The notes: generated by a model not told the origin, from the letters alone. A stretch of 64,000 nt of DNA from Hyperoodon ampullatus (GCA_949752795.1 CATKHW010000555.1:124001-188000); one strand, 5' to 3'; positions 9,769 to 22,439 are shown, counted from the stretch's first letter. Numbers and translations: made by a program.

Positions 9769-10742
9769 TTATTCCCTTCACACAGATGTATTTATATGAA
9801 TGAATTATTTCCATGCTTATATCTATAAATACATAAAAGAGGAATAAAATCTAACTTGAACCAAAAAAGAAAAAAAAAAAAACTGAACCCACCAGATAGA
9901 CAGAGGAATACCCTATCAGGGCACTTGTTCCAGCGGTAAACAATTCTGAAATTGGACAGAGGTGGGGAATCATCTCCCATAGAGCCAGCAGCCCACTCCA
10001 ACGCAAGGAGCGTTCTCATTGCAAAGCTGTGGGCCATGCCGAGGCATCTGTGAGTAACCGTGAGCTGAGCCCCAGGCCAGCTGCTGTTGAACTTTTCCCA
10101 CCCTTCCCAGGTAAAACACCTGAATATGTACAAGGGCTTGAAAGCCTAGAGGAAGGGCCGTGAAGCCACACAAGTGTCAGCACGCAGGCCAACTTGGTTC
10201 CTGCAGGCCAACCAGGATGGTCCTGGACCTGGGCGTTCTTCTGGAAGCTTTCCATTGCCCTGCCTGAGATACCACTTCTTTCCCGGTCCCCACTGCTTTT
10301 TTCCTTCCTCACCTATTTCCGGAGAGAAATTCCAGCGGAAGGTATGGGTGACATATCCTCTATTTTACAGGTGGCAGCCTGGCAACTCCTGCAGAAAGTC
10401 CAGCAGAGACCCACTCACACCGGGCCACCCATAAAGCCGTGGCCCCTCACTCCCTCCCACCAGCACAGCCCCGAGACTGCTGACGGGGCAGAGAATATGG
10501 AGTCAGGCACAGCTTCAGGGGCTATTGCTGCCTGCAGCGCTGTTTATACTGACCTCAACCCAGTTACACCTGGGGAGGGCCGGCCGGCAGGGTCAGGCTA
10601 CCCAGGTCAGCTAATCCTCAGCCCTCAGGGAATCACATTGTTGAAAATGGACCTCGCTAAGGCAGAATAGAAGCCAAGGAATAAAAGGACACAATGCCAT
10701 TTGCAGCACCGTATTTGTGTCTAGAGGTAATCATGTGACTTG

Positions 10743-11138
10743 TAGTAAGTCAGAAAGTGAAAGACACATATCATATCATATCTCTTATAGGTGTGACCGA
10801 AAAATGGATACCAGGGAAGATATTTCCACGCAGAAGGGCAATCACAGATTCATTAAACAAACTTATGGTTCACCAATGGAAAGGTGTGAGGATTGGTTTC
10901 ATTATGATATTGGGGTTAACAGACATATACAAACACAGGTGACATATACAATCACCAAAGACCTACAGAATACCAAGAGAAGACTACTCAACATTCTGTC
11001 ATAAGGTACATGGGAAAGGGATCCCAGGAAGAACAGACATATGTATATGTGTAAAAGAACCACATCTTCCACACCTACAACAAGCCAAACATTGTAATCA
11101 AATTTGCCGTAATAAAAAATAAAAAAATAAATTAAAAA
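10743..11138 (+). mobile_element. L1 fragment 'a' of U4
   Basis: Type D form; GGGAAAGGGATCC near 11014 is private to this copy. Confidence 0.8.
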
Positions 11139-11271
11139 CACGAACAAGAAGTAGTGAGACAAACTTGAGGGGCTTTCTCCTGGCACATTCCATTCTAAAT
11201 TCCAATCTAGAACAGGACTTCCATTGAGGCTCTGTTGCCCCAGTAACCAGATTTGGTAAGGGAGAACTGCT

Positions 11272-11283
11272 GCCACCTTGTGG
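11272..11283 (-). promoter_or_regulatory. CTCF-like motif, U4
   Basis: Core intact. Confidence 0.45.
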
Positions 11284-11511
11284 CCGTTTCACAAAACAGC
11301 AGCTTAATCCCAGCGCTAATGGTCAGTTGATATTCAAAATCATTGCAGGCCTGCAAATGACACCTGCCCTGGAAACAAATCCTGGGTTCATATACGAACA
11401 AAAATTTCAAAGGACGTCCATATTTCAAAACGACAGTTTCAAAAGGCATATTTTACACACATTAGTGTTCTGCTTCTTTTTCTTTCTTTCTTTCTTTGTT
11501 AAAAAAACGGG

Positions 11512-12499
11512 AATGGCAAAAAGCATCCCTCAGAATGGGCGAAAATATTTGCAAACGAATCAATGGACAAAGGTTTAATCTCCAATATATATAAAGAGCT
11601 CATGCAGCTTAATATTAAAAAAACAAACAACCCAATACAAAAATGGGCAGAAGATCTAAAGAGACGTTTCTTCAAAGAAGACACAGAGATGGCCAAGACG
11701 CACATGAAAAGCTGCTCAACATCACTAATTATTAGAGAAATGCAAATCAAAACTACAATGAGGTATCACCTCACACCTGTTAGAATCGGCATCATCAGAA
11801 AATCTACAAACAACGAATTCTGGGGAGGGTGTGGACAAAAGGATCCCTCTTCCACTATTGGTGGAAATGTAAATTGATAGAGTCACTATGGAGAACAGTA
11901 TGGAGGTTCCTTAAAAAAAAGCTAGAAATAGAATTACCATATGATCCAGCAATCCCACTTCTGGGCATATACCCAGAGAAAACCATAAATCAAAAAGGCA
12001 CATTCACCACAATGCTCATTTCAGCACTATTTACAATAGCCAGGTTATGGAAGCAACCTAAATCAACACAGACAGACGAATGATTAAAGATGTGGTACAT
12101 ATATAAAATGGAATATTACTCAGCCATAAGAAGGAATGAAATTGGGTCATTTGTAGAGACGTCGATGGATCTAGAGACTGTCATACAGAATGAAGTAAGT
12201 CAGAAAGAGAAAAACAAATATTGTATATTAATGCATATATGTGGAACCTAGAAATATGGTACAGATGAACTGGTTTGCAGGGAAGAAATAGAGACACAGA
12301 GGTAGATAACACACGTATGGACACCAAGTGTGGGAAGCCATGGGGAGGTGGTGTTGGGATGAGTTGGGAGACTGGGATTGACCTGTATACATGTATATGC
12401 ATAAAATACATAACTAATAATAACCTGCTGTATAAAAAATAAATTAAATTAAATTTCAAAATTTTTAAAAATCAAATTTAAAAATAAAACAGAAAAAAG
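11512..12499 (+). mobile_element. L1 ORF2/3' UTR fragment 'b' of U4
   Basis: Frames 11563-11877 and 11829-12083. The second frame is longer than in type B because CAGGTAATGG reads CAGGTTATGG. Confidence 0.9.
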
Positions 12500-13471
12500 T
12501 TCTTCCCTTCACACAGATGTATTTATATGAATGAATTATTTCCATGCTTATATCTATAAATACATAAAAGAGGAATAAAATCTAACTTGAAACAAAAAAG
12601 AAAAAAAAAACCTGAACCCACGAGTTAGACAGAGGAAAGCCCTATCAGGGCATTTGCTCCAGCGATAAACAATTCTGAAATTGGTCAGAGGTGGGGAATC
12701 ATCTCCCATAGAGCCAGCAGCGCACTCCTACGCAAGGAGCGTCCTCATTGCAAAGCGGGGGGCCATGCCGAGGCATCTGTGAGTAACCGTGAGCTGAGCC
12801 CCAGGCCAGCTGCTGTTGAACTTTTCCCACCCTTCCCAGGTAAAACACCTGAATATGTACAAGGGCTTGAAAGCCTAGAGGGAGGGCCGTGGAGCCACAC
12901 CAGCGACAGCACGCAGGCCAACTTGGTGCCTGCAGGCCAGCCAGGATGGTCGTGGCCCTGGGCGCTCTTCTGGAAGCTTTCCATTGCCCTGCCTGAGATA
13001 CCCCTCCTTTCCCGGCCCCCACTGCTTTTTTCCTTCCTCACCTATTTCCGGAGAGAAATTCCAGCGGAATGTATGGGTGACACATCGCCTTCTTTACAGG
13101 TGGAAGCCTGGCAACTCCTGCAGAAAGTCCAGCAGAGACCCACTCACACCGGGCCACCCACAAAGCCATGGCCCCTCACTCCATCCCACCAGCACAGCCC
13201 CGACACTGCTGACGGGGCAGAGAATATGGTGTCAGGCACAGATTCAGGGGCTATTGCTGCCTGCAGCGCTGTTTATATTGACCTCAACACATGCACACCT
13301 GGGGAGGGCCGGCCGGCAGGGTCAGGCTACCCAGGTCAGCTAATCCTCAGCCCTCAGGGAATCACATTGTTGAAAATGGACCTCACTAAGGCAGAATAGA
13401 AGCCAAGGAATAAAAGGACACAATGCCATTTGCAGCACCGTAGGTGTGTCTAGAGGTAATCACGTGACTTG

Positions 13472-13868
13472 TAGTAAGTCAGAAAGTGAAAGACACATAT
13501 CATATCATATCTCTTATAGGTGTGACCGAAAAATGGATACCAGGGCAGATATTTCCACGGAGAAGGGCAATCACAGATTCATTCAACAAACTTATGGTTC
13601 ACCAATGGAAAGGTGTGAGGATTGGTTTCATTATGATATTGGGGTTAACAGACATATACAAACACAGGTGACATATATAATCACTAAAGACCTACAGAAT
13701 ACCAAGAGAAGACTACTCAACATTCTGTCATAAGGTACACGGGAAAAGGATCCCAGGAAGAACAGACATATGTATATGTGTAAAAGAACCACATCTTCCA
13801 CACCTACAACAAGCCAAACATTGTAATCAAATTTGCTGTTATAAAAAATAAAAAAATTAAATTAAAAA
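13472..13868 (+). mobile_element. L1 fragment 'a' of U5
   Basis: Type E form: AATCACTAAAGACC and GGTACACGGG. Confidence 0.8.
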
Positions 13869-14001
13869 CACGAACAAGAAGTAGTGAGACAAACTTGAGG
13901 GGCTTTCTCCTGGCACATTCCATTCTAAATTCCAGTCTAGAACATGACTACCATGGAGGCTCTGTTGCCCCAGTAACCAGATTTGGTAAGGGAGAACTGC
14001 T

Positions 14002-14013
14002 GCCACCTTGTGG
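14002..14013 (-). promoter_or_regulatory. CTCF-like motif, U5
   Basis: Core intact. Confidence 0.45.
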
Positions 14014-14242
14014 CCGTTTCACAAAACAGCAGCTTAATCCCAGCGCTAATGGTCAGTTGATATTCAAAATCATTGCAGGCCTGCAAATGACACCTGCCTT
14101 GGAAACAAATCCTGGGTTCATATATCGACCAAAAATTTCAAAGGACGTCCATATTTCAAAACGACAGTTTCAAAAGGCATATTTTACACACATTAGTGTT
14201 CTGCTTCTTTTTCTTTCTTTCTTTTTTTGTTAAAAAAAGGGG

Positions 14243-15231
14243 AATGGCAAAAAGCATCCCTCAGAATGGGCGAAAATATTTGCAAACGAATCAATGGACA
14301 AAGGTTTAATCTCCAATATATATAAAGAGCCCATGCAGCTTAATATTAAAAAAACAAAGAACCCAATACATAAATGGTCAGAAGATCTAAAGAGACGTTT
14401 CTTCAAAGAAGACACAGAGATGGCCAAGACACACATGAAAAGCTGCTCAACATCACTAATTATTAGAGAAATGAAAATCAAAACTACAATGAGGTATCAC
14501 CTCACACCTGTTAGAATCGGCATCATCAGAAAATCTACAAACAACGAATTCTGGGGAGGGTGTGGACAAAAGGAGCCCTCTTCCACTATTGGTGGAAATG
14601 TAAATTGTTACAGTCACTATGGAGAACAGTATGGAGTTTCCTTAAAAAAAGCTAGAAATAGAATTACCATATGATCCAGCAATCCCACTTCTGGGCATAT
14701 ATCCAGAGAAAACCATAAATCAAAAAGGCACATTCACCACAATGTTCATTTCAGCACTATTTACAATAGCCAGGTAATGGAAGCAACCTAAATACCCACA
14801 GACAGACGAATGGATAAAGATGTGGTACATATATAAAATGGAATATTACTCAGCCATAAGAAGGAACGAAACTGGGTCATTTGTAGCGACGTCGATGGAT
14901 CTAGAGACTGTCATACAGAATGAAGTAAGTCAGAAAGAGAAAAACAAATATTGTATATTAATGCATATATGTGGAACCTAGAGAAATGGTACAGATGAAC
15001 TGGTTTGCAGGGAAGAAATAGAGACAAGGAGGTAGAGAACACACGTATGGACACCAAGGGTGGGAAGCCATGGGGAGGTGGTGTTGGGATGAGTTGGGAG
15101 ATAGGGATTGACCTGTATACATGTATATGCATAAAATACATAACTAATAATAACCTGCTGTATAAAAAAAATAAATAAAATTAAATTTCAAAATTTTAAA
15201 AAATAAAATTTAAAAATAAAAGAGAAAAAAG
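14243..15231 (+). mobile_element. L1 ORF2/3' UTR fragment 'b' of U5
   Basis: First frame 14294-14674. It is extended past the usual stop because AATTGATAC reads AATTGTTAC (type E). Confidence 0.9.
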
Positions 15232-16206
15232 TTCTTCCCTTCACACAGATGTATGTATATGGATGAATTATTTCCATGCTTATATCTATAAATACATAAA
15301 AGAGGAATAAAATCTAACTTGAACCAAAAAAGAAAAAAAAAAAAACCTGAACCCACCAGTTATACATAGGAAAAGCCTATCAGGGCACTTGCTCCAGCAG
15401 TAAACAATTCTGAAATTGGTCAGAGGTGGGGAATCATCTCCCATAGAGCCAGCAGCCCACTCCTACGCAAGGAGCGTCCTCATTGCAAAGCTGGGGGCCA
15501 TGCCGAGGCATCTGTGAGTAACCGTGAGCTGAGCCCCAGGCCAGCTGCTGTTGAACTTTTCCCACCCTTCCCAGGTAAAACACCTGAATATGTACAAGGC
15601 CTTGAAAGCCTAGAGGAAGGGCCATGGAGCCACACCAGCGACAGCACGCAGGCCAACTTGGTGCCTGTAGGCCATCCAGGATGGTCCTGGCCCTGGGCGC
15701 TCTTCTGGAAGCTTTCCATTGCCCTGCCTGAGATACCCCTCCTGTCCCGGCACCCACTGCTTTTTTCCTTCCTCACGTCTGTCCGGAGAGAAATTCCAGC
15801 GGAAGGTATGGGTGACACATCCTCTTCTTTACAGGTGGCGAACTGGCAACTCCTGCAGAAAGTCCAGCAGAGACCCACTCACACCGGGCAACTCACAAAA
15901 CCGTGGACCCTCACTCCCTCACACCAGCACAGCCCCAAGACTGCTGACGGGGCAGAGAATATGCAGTCAGGCACAGCTTCAGGGGCTATTGCTGCCTGCA
16001 GCGCTCTTTATATTGAACTCAACCCAGGCACACCTGGGGAGGGTCGGCCGTCAGGGTCAGGCTACCCAGGTCAGCTAATCCTCAGCCCTCAGGGAATCAC
16101 ATTGTTGAAAATGGACCTCGCTAAGGCAGAATAGAAGCCAAGGAATAAAAGGACACAATGCCTTTTGCAGCACCATAGGTGTGACTAGAGGTAATCACGT
16201 GACTTG

Positions 16207-16602
16207 TAGTAAGTCAGAAAGTGAAAGACATATATCATATCATATCTCTCATAGGTGTGACCGAAAAATGGATACCAGGGCAGATATTTCCACACAGAAG
16301 GGCAATCACAGATTCATTAAACAAACTTATGGTTCACCAATGGAAAGGTGTGAGGATTGGTTTCATTATGATATTGGGGTTAACAGACATATACAAACAC
16401 AGGTGACATATATAATCACCAAAGACCTACAGAATACCAAGAGAAGACTACTCAACATTCTATCATAAGGTACATGGGAAAAGGATCCCAGGAAGAACAG
16501 ACATATGTATATGTGTAAAAGAACCACATCTTCCACACATACAGCAAGCCAAACATTGTAATCAAATTTGCTGTAATAAAAAATAAAAAATTAAATTAAA
16601 AA
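16207..16602 (+). mobile_element. L1 fragment 'a' of U6
   Basis: Type F form: GACATATATCATATC, CTCTCATAGG, ATTCTATCATAAGG. Confidence 0.8.
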
Positions 16603-16735
16603 CACGAACAAGAAGTAGTGAGACAAACTTGAGGGGCTTTCTCCTGGCACATTCCATTCTAAATTCCAATCTAGAACACAACTTCCATTGAGGTTCTGTT
16701 GCCCCAGTAACCAGACTTGGTAACGGAGAACTGCT

Positions 16736-16747
16736 GCCACATTGTGG
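16736..16747 (-). promoter_or_regulatory. CTCF-like motif, U6, altered
   Basis: Type F variant GCCACATTGTGG. The minus strand reads CCACAATGTGGC, losing the G of the AG pair, so binding is probably weak or absent. Confidence 0.3.
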
Positions 16748-16977
16748 CCGTATCACACAACAGCAGCTTTAATCCCAGCGCTAATGGTCAGTTGATATTC
16801 AAAATCATTGCAGGCCTGTAAATGACACCTGACCTGAAAACAAATCCTGGGTTCATATATCGACCAAAAAACTCAAAGGACGTCCATATTTCAGAAGGAC
16901 AGTTTCAAAAGGCATATTTTACACACATTAGTGTTCTGCTTCTTTTTCTTTCTTTCTTTTTTTGTTAAAAAAACGGG

Positions 16978-17964
16978 AATGGCAAAAAGCATCCCTCAGA
17001 ATGGGCGAAAATTTTTGCAAACAAATCAATGGACAGAGGTTAAATCTCCAATATATATAAAGAGCTCATGCAGCTTAATATTAAAAAAACAAACAACCCA
17101 ATACAAAAATGGGCAGAAGATCTAAAGAGATGTTTCTTCAAAGAAGACACAGAGATGGCCAAGACCCACATGAAAAGCTGCTCAACATCACTAATTATTA
17201 GACAAATGAAAATCAAAACTACAATGAGGTATCACCTCACACCTGTTGGAATCAGCATCATCAGAAAATCTACAAAGAACAAATTCTGGGGAGGGTGTGG
17301 ACAAAAGGATCCCTCTTCCACTATTGGTGGAAATGTAAATTGATACAGTCACGATGGAGAAGAGTATGGACTTTCCTTAAAAAAACTAGAAATAGAATTA
17401 CCATATGATCCAGCAATCCCAATTCTGGGCATATACCCAGAGCAAACCATAAATCAAAAAGGCACATTCACCACAATGCTCATTTCAGCACTATTTACGA
17501 TAGCCAGGTAATGGAAGCAACCTAAATACCCACAGACAGACCAATGGATAAAGATGTGGTACATATATAAAATGGAATATTACTCAGCAATAAGAAGGAA
17601 TGAAACTGGGTCATTTGTAGAGACGTCGATGGATCTAGAGACTGTCATACAGAATGAAGTAAGTCAGAAAGAGAAAAACAAATATTGTATATTAATGCAT
17701 ATATGTGGAACCCAAAAAAATGGTACAGATGAACTGGTTTGCAGGGAAGAAATAGAGACACAGAGGTAGAGAACACACGTATGGACACCAAGTGTGGGAA
17801 GCCATGGGGAGGTGGTGGTGGGATGAGTTGGGAGATTGGGATTGGCCTGCATACATGTATATGCAGAAAATACATAACTAATAATAACCTGCTGTATAAA
17901 AAAATAAATAAAATTATATTTCAAAATTTTTAAAAATAAAATTTAAAAATAAAACAGAAAAAAG
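16978..17964 (+). mobile_element. L1 ORF2/3' UTR fragment 'b' of U6
   Basis: Type F form. The first frame starts only at 17068, because GGTTTAATC reads GGTTAAATC and gives an early TAA. Open 17068-17343. A third segment, 17554-17769, keeps the authentic ORF2 C-terminal frame. Confidence 0.9.
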
Positions 17965-18153
17965 TTCTTCCCTTCACACAGATGTATTTATATGAATGAA
18001 TTATTTCCATGCTTATATCTATAAATGCATAAAAGAGGAAGAAAACCTAACTTGAAGAAAAAAAAAAACAAAAAAACTGAACCCACCAGTTAGACAGAGG
18101 AAAAGCCTATCAGGGCACTTGCTCCATCAGTAAACAATTCTGAAATTGGTCAG

Positions 18154-18864
18154 ATGTGGGGAATCATCTCCCATAGAGCCAGCAGCCCAATCCTATGGAA
18201 GGATCGTCCTCATTGCAAAGCTGGGGGACATGCCAAGGCATCTGTGCGTAACCGTGAGCTGAGCCCCAGGCCAGCTGCTGTTGAACTTTTCCCACCCTTC
18301 CCAGGTAAAACACCTGAATATGTACAAGGGCTTGAAAGCCTAGAGGGAGGGCCGTGGAGCCACACCAGCGACAGCACGCAGGCCAACTTGGTGCCTGCAG
18401 GCTATCCAGGATGGTCCTGGCCCTGGGAGCTCTTCTGGAAGCTTTCCATTGCCCTGCCTGAGATACCCCTCCTGTCCCGGCCCCCACTGCTTTTTTCCTT
18501 CCTCCCCTCTGTCCGGAGAGAAATTCCAGCGAAAGGTATGTGTGACACATCCTCTTCTTTAGAGGTGGCAGCCTGGCAACTCCTGCAGAAAGTCCAGCAG
18601 AGACCCACTCACACCGGGCCACCCACAAAGCCGTGGCCCCTCACTCCCTCCCACCAGCACAGCCCCGAGACTGCTGACGGGGCAGAGAATATGGAGTCAG
18701 GCACAGCTTCAGGGGCTATTGCTGCCTGCAGCGCTGTTTATATTGACCTCAACCCAGGCACACCTGGGGAGGGCCGGCCGGCAGGGTCAGGCTACCCAGG
18801 TCAGCTAATCCTCAGCCCTCAGGGAATCACATTGTTGAAAATGGACCTCGCTAAGGCAGAATAG
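18154..18864 (+). other. 236-codon ATG open frame in core of U6 (type F)
   Basis: Type F alone has CAGATGTGG where other types have CAGAGGTGG, which creates an ATG that extends the core frame to 236 codons (begins MWGIISHRASS). The start context is poor (C at -3, T at +4). No domain, signal peptide or membrane segment is evident; the middle is rich in Pro, Trp and Leu. It reads through the intron-like segment, whose donor is weakened in this type. Probably fortuitous. Confidence 0.2.
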
Positions 18865-18936
18865 AAGCCAAGGAATAAAAGGACACAATGCCATTAGCAG
18901 CACCGTAGGTGTGACTAGAGGTAATCACGTGACTTG

Positions 18937-19332
18937 TAGTAAGTCCGAAAGTGAAAGACACATATCATATCATATCTCTTATAGGTGTGACCGAAAAATG
19001 GATACCAGGGCAGATATTTCCACGGAGAAGGGCAATCACAGATTCATTCAACAAACTTATGGTTCACCAATGGAAAGGTGTGAGGATTGGTTTCATTATG
19101 ATATTGGGGTTAACAGACATATACAAACACAGGTGACATATATAATCACCAAAGACCTACAGAATACCAAGAGAAAACTACTCAACATTCTGTCATAAGG
19201 TACATGGGAAAAGGATCCCAGGAAGAACAGACATATGTACATGTGTAAAAGAACCACATCTTCCACACCTACAGCAAGCCAAACATTGTAATCAAATTTG
19301 CTGTAATAAAAAATAAAAAATTAAATTAAAAA
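18937..19332 (+). mobile_element. L1 fragment 'a' of U7
   Basis: Type A form: AGAAAACTAC and ATGTACATGTGT. AAGTCCGAAAG near 18941 is shared with U12. Confidence 0.8.
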
Positions 19333-19465
19333 CACGAACAAGAAGTAGTGAGACAAACTTGAGGGGCTTTCTCCTGGCACATTCCATTCTAAATTCCAAT
19401 GTAGAACACGACTTCCATTGAGGCTCTGTTGCCCCAGTAACCAGATTTGCTAGGGGAGAACTGCT

Positions 19466-19477
19466 GCCACCTTGTGG
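19466..19477 (-). promoter_or_regulatory. CTCF-like motif, U7
   Basis: Core intact. Confidence 0.45.
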
Positions 19478-19707
19478 CCGTTTCACACAACAGCAGCTTT
19501 AATCCCAGCGCTAATGGTCAGTTGATATTCAAAATCATTGCAGGCCTGTAAATGACACCTGCCCTGAACACAATTCCTGGGGTCATATATCGACCAAAAA
19601 ATTCAAAGGACGTCCATATTTCAAAACGACAGTTTCAAAAGGCATATTTTACACACATTAGTGTTCTGCTTGTTTTTCTTTCTTTCTTTTTTTGTTAAAA
19701 AAACGGG

Positions 19708-20696
19708 AATGGCAAAAAATCATCCCTGAGAATAGGCGAAAATATTTGCAAACGAATCAATGGACAAAGGTTTAATCTCCAATATATATAAAGAGCTCAT
19801 GCAGCTTAATATTCAAAAAACAAACAACCCAATACAAAAATGGGCAGAAGATCTAAAGAGACGTTTCTTCAAAGAAGACACAGAGATGGCCAAGACGCAC
19901 ATGAAAAGCTGCTCAACATCACTAATTATTAGAGAAATGCAAATCAAAACTACAATGAGGTATCACCTCACACCTGTTAGAATCGGCATCATCAGAAAAT
20001 CTACAAACAACGAATTCTGGGGAGGGTGTGGACAAAAGGATCCCTCTTCCACTATTGGTGGAAATGTAAATTGATAGAGTCACTATGGAGAACAGTATGG
20101 AGTTTCCTTAAAAAAAAGCTAGAAATAGAATTACCATATGATCCAGCAATCCCACTTCTGGGCATATACCCAGAGAAAACCATAAATCAAAAAGGCACAT
20201 TCACCACAATGCTCATTTCAGCACTATTTACAATAGCCAGGTTATGGAAGCAACCTAAATCAACACAGACAGACGAATGATTAAAGATGTGGTACATATA
20301 TAAAATGGAATATTACTCAGCCATAAGAAGGAATGAAATTGGGTCATTTGTAGAGACGTCGATGGATCTAGAGACTGTCATACAGAATGAAGTAAGTCAG
20401 AAAGAGAAAAACAAATATTGTATATTAATGCATATATGTGGAACCTAGAAATATGGTACAGATGAACTGGTTTGCAGGGAAGAAATAGAGACACAGAGGT
20501 AGATAACACACGTATGGACACCAAGTGTGGGAAGCCATGGGGAGGTGGTGTTGGGATGAGTTGGGAGACTGGGATTGACCTGTATACATGTATATGCATA
20601 AAATACATAACTAATAATAACCTGCTGTATAAAAAATAAATAAAATTAAATTTCAAAATTTTTAAAAATCAAATTTAAAAATAAAACAGAAAAAAG
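19708..20696 (+). mobile_element. L1 ORF2/3' UTR fragment 'b' of U7
   Basis: Frames 19760-20074 and 20026-20280. The front is A-type and the end D-type; the switch falls inside this fragment. Confidence 0.9.
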
Positions 20697-21668
20697 TTCT
20701 TCCCTTCACACAGATGTATTTATATGAATGAATTATTTCCATGCTTATATCTATAAATACATAAAAGAGGAATAAAATCTAACTTGAAACAAAAAAGAAA
20801 AAAAAAACCTGAACCCACGAGTTAGACAGAGGAAAGCCCTATCAGGGCATTTGCTCCAGCGATAAACAATTCTGAAATTGGTCAGAGGTGGGGAATCATC
20901 TCCCATAGAGCCAGCAGCGCACTCCTACGCAAGGAGCGTCCTCATTGCAAAGCGGGGGGCCATGCCGAGGCATCTGTGAGTAACCGTGAGCTGAGCCCCA
21001 GGCCAGCTGCTGTTGAACTTTTCCCACCCTTCCCAGGTAAAACACCTGAATATGTACAAGGGCTTGAAAGCCTAGAGGGAGGGCCGTGGAGCCACACCAG
21101 CGACAGCACGCAGGCCAACTTGGGGCCTGCAGGCCAGCCAGGATGGTCGTGGCCCTGGGCGCTCTTCTGGAAGCTTTCCATTGCCCTGCCTGAGATACCC
21201 CTCCTTTCCCGGCCCCCACTGCTTTTTTCCTTCCTCACCTATTTCCGGAGAGAAATTCCAGCGGAATGTATGGGTGACACATCGCCTTCTTTACAGGTGG
21301 AAGCCTGGCAACTCCTGCAGAAAGTCCAGCAGAGACCCACTCACACCGGGCCACCCACAAAGCCATGGCCCCTCACTCCATCCCACCAGCACAGCCCCGA
21401 CACTGCTGACGGGGCAGAGAATATGGTGTCAGGCACAGATTCAGGGGCTATTGCTGCCTGCAGCGCTGTTTATATTGACCTCAACACATGCACACCTGGG
21501 GAGGGCCGGCCGGCAGGGTCAGGCTACCCAGGTCAGCTAATCCTCAGCCCTCAGGGAATCACATTGTTGAAAATGGACCTCACTAAGGCAGAATAGAAGC
21601 CAAGGAATAAAAGGACACAATGCCATTTGCAGCACCGTAGGTGTGTCTAGAGGTAATCACGTGACTTG

Positions 21669-22065
21669 TAGTAAGTCAGAAAGTGAAAGACACATATCAT
21701 ATCATATCTCTTATAGGTGTGACCGAAAAATGGATACCAGGGCAGATATTTCCACGGAGAAGGGCAATCACAGATTCATTCAACAAACTTATGGTTCACC
21801 AATGGAAAGGTGTGAGGATTGGTTTCATTATGATATTGGGGTTAACAGACATATACAAACACAGGTGACATATATAATCACTAAAGACCTACAGAATACC
21901 AAGAGAAGACTACTCAACATTCTGTCATAAGGTACACGGGAAAAGGATCCCAGGAAGAACAGACATATGTATATGTGTAAAAGAACCACATCTTCCACAC
22001 CTACAACAAGCCAAACATTGTAATCAAATTTGCTGTTATAAAAAATAAAAAAATTAAATTAAAAA
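21669..22065 (+). mobile_element. L1 fragment 'a' of U8
   Basis: Type E form. Confidence 0.8.
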
Positions 22066-22198
22066 CACGAACAAGAAGTAGTGAGACAAACTTGAGGGGC
22101 TTTCTCCTGGCACATTCCATTCTAAATTCCAGTCTAGAACATGACTACCATGGAGGCTCTGTTGCCCCAGTAACCAGATTTGGTAAGGGAGAACTGCT

Positions 22199-22210
22199 GC
22201 CACCTTGTGG
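22199..22210 (-). promoter_or_regulatory. CTCF-like motif, U8
   Basis: Core intact. Confidence 0.45.
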
Positions 22211-22439
22211 CCGTTTCACAAAACAGCAGCTTAATCCCAGCGCTAATGGTCAGTTGATATTCAAAATCATTGCAGGCCTGCAAATGACACCTGCCTTGGA
22301 AACAAATCCTGGGTTCATATATCGACCAAAAATTTCAAAGGACGTCCATATTTCAAAACGACAGTTTCAAAAGGCATATTTTACACACATTAGTGTTCTG
22401 CTTCTTTTTCTTTCTTTCTTTTTTTGTTAAAAAAAGGGG

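Larger units (their letters stand above)
7981..10716 (+). repeat. Unit U3, hybrid D/C
   Basis: 2736 bp. It begins as type D (AGGGAAGATATTTCC, then the A-rich tail form AAAAAAATAAATT at 8384-8396). By about 8655 it has become type C (TATATCGACC and AAAGGACATCC), and it stays C-like to its end. The switch lies between about 8400 and 8655. Its core keeps the C-type TGA (10161-10163) but not the C-type TAA, so the frame reopens over 10194-10670. It is followed by a full D unit, so it adds one unit to the ground order. Confidence 0.88.
10717..13445 (+). repeat. Unit U4, type D
   Basis: 2729 bp. Type D marks are AGGGAAGATATTTCC in the first L1 fragment, TATACGAACAAAAATTTC in spacer 1, CAGGTTATGG in the ORF2 remnant, and GTGTCAGGCACAGATTC in the core. 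The core open frame covers 12779-13399. Confidence 0.94.
13446..16180 (+). repeat. Unit U5, type E
   Basis: 2735 bp. Type E marks are GACTACCATGGAGG in spacer 1, GAGCCCATGCAG in the ORF2 remnant, AAAAAAAGGGGAATGG in place of the usual AACGGGAATGG, and GTGGCGAACTGGC in the core. Core open frame 15514-16134. It differs from the other E units by private changes such as CAAGGCCTTG near 15596. Confidence 0.94.
16181..18910 (+). repeat. Unit U6, type F
   Basis: 2730 bp. Type F marks are ATCTCTCATAGGTG in the first L1 fragment, GCCACATTGTGG at the CTCF-like site, CAGATGTGGGG at the start of the core, and TCTGTGCGTAACC in place of TCTGTGAGTAACC. Core open frame 18154-18864. It shares AATTTTTGC near 17010 with U11 but not with U19, which ties U6 to U11. 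Confidence 0.94.
18911..21642 (+). repeat. Unit U7, hybrid A/D
   Basis: 2732 bp. It is type A through spacer 1 and the start of the ORF2 remnant (TTTGCTAGGGG near 19447, AAAAAATCATCCCTGAG near 19714). It changes to type D between about 19815 and 20052 and ends with a D core (GTGTCAGGCACAGATTC). The B and C units that should lie between A and D are missing. Core open frame 20976-21596. Confidence 0.9.

Noticed and set aside
13895..14233. 112-codon plus-strand frame across spacer 1 in type E units
   Set aside because: It starts at TTG, runs through the CTCF-like site and the (TTTC)n tract, and is open only in type E because of single-base changes.
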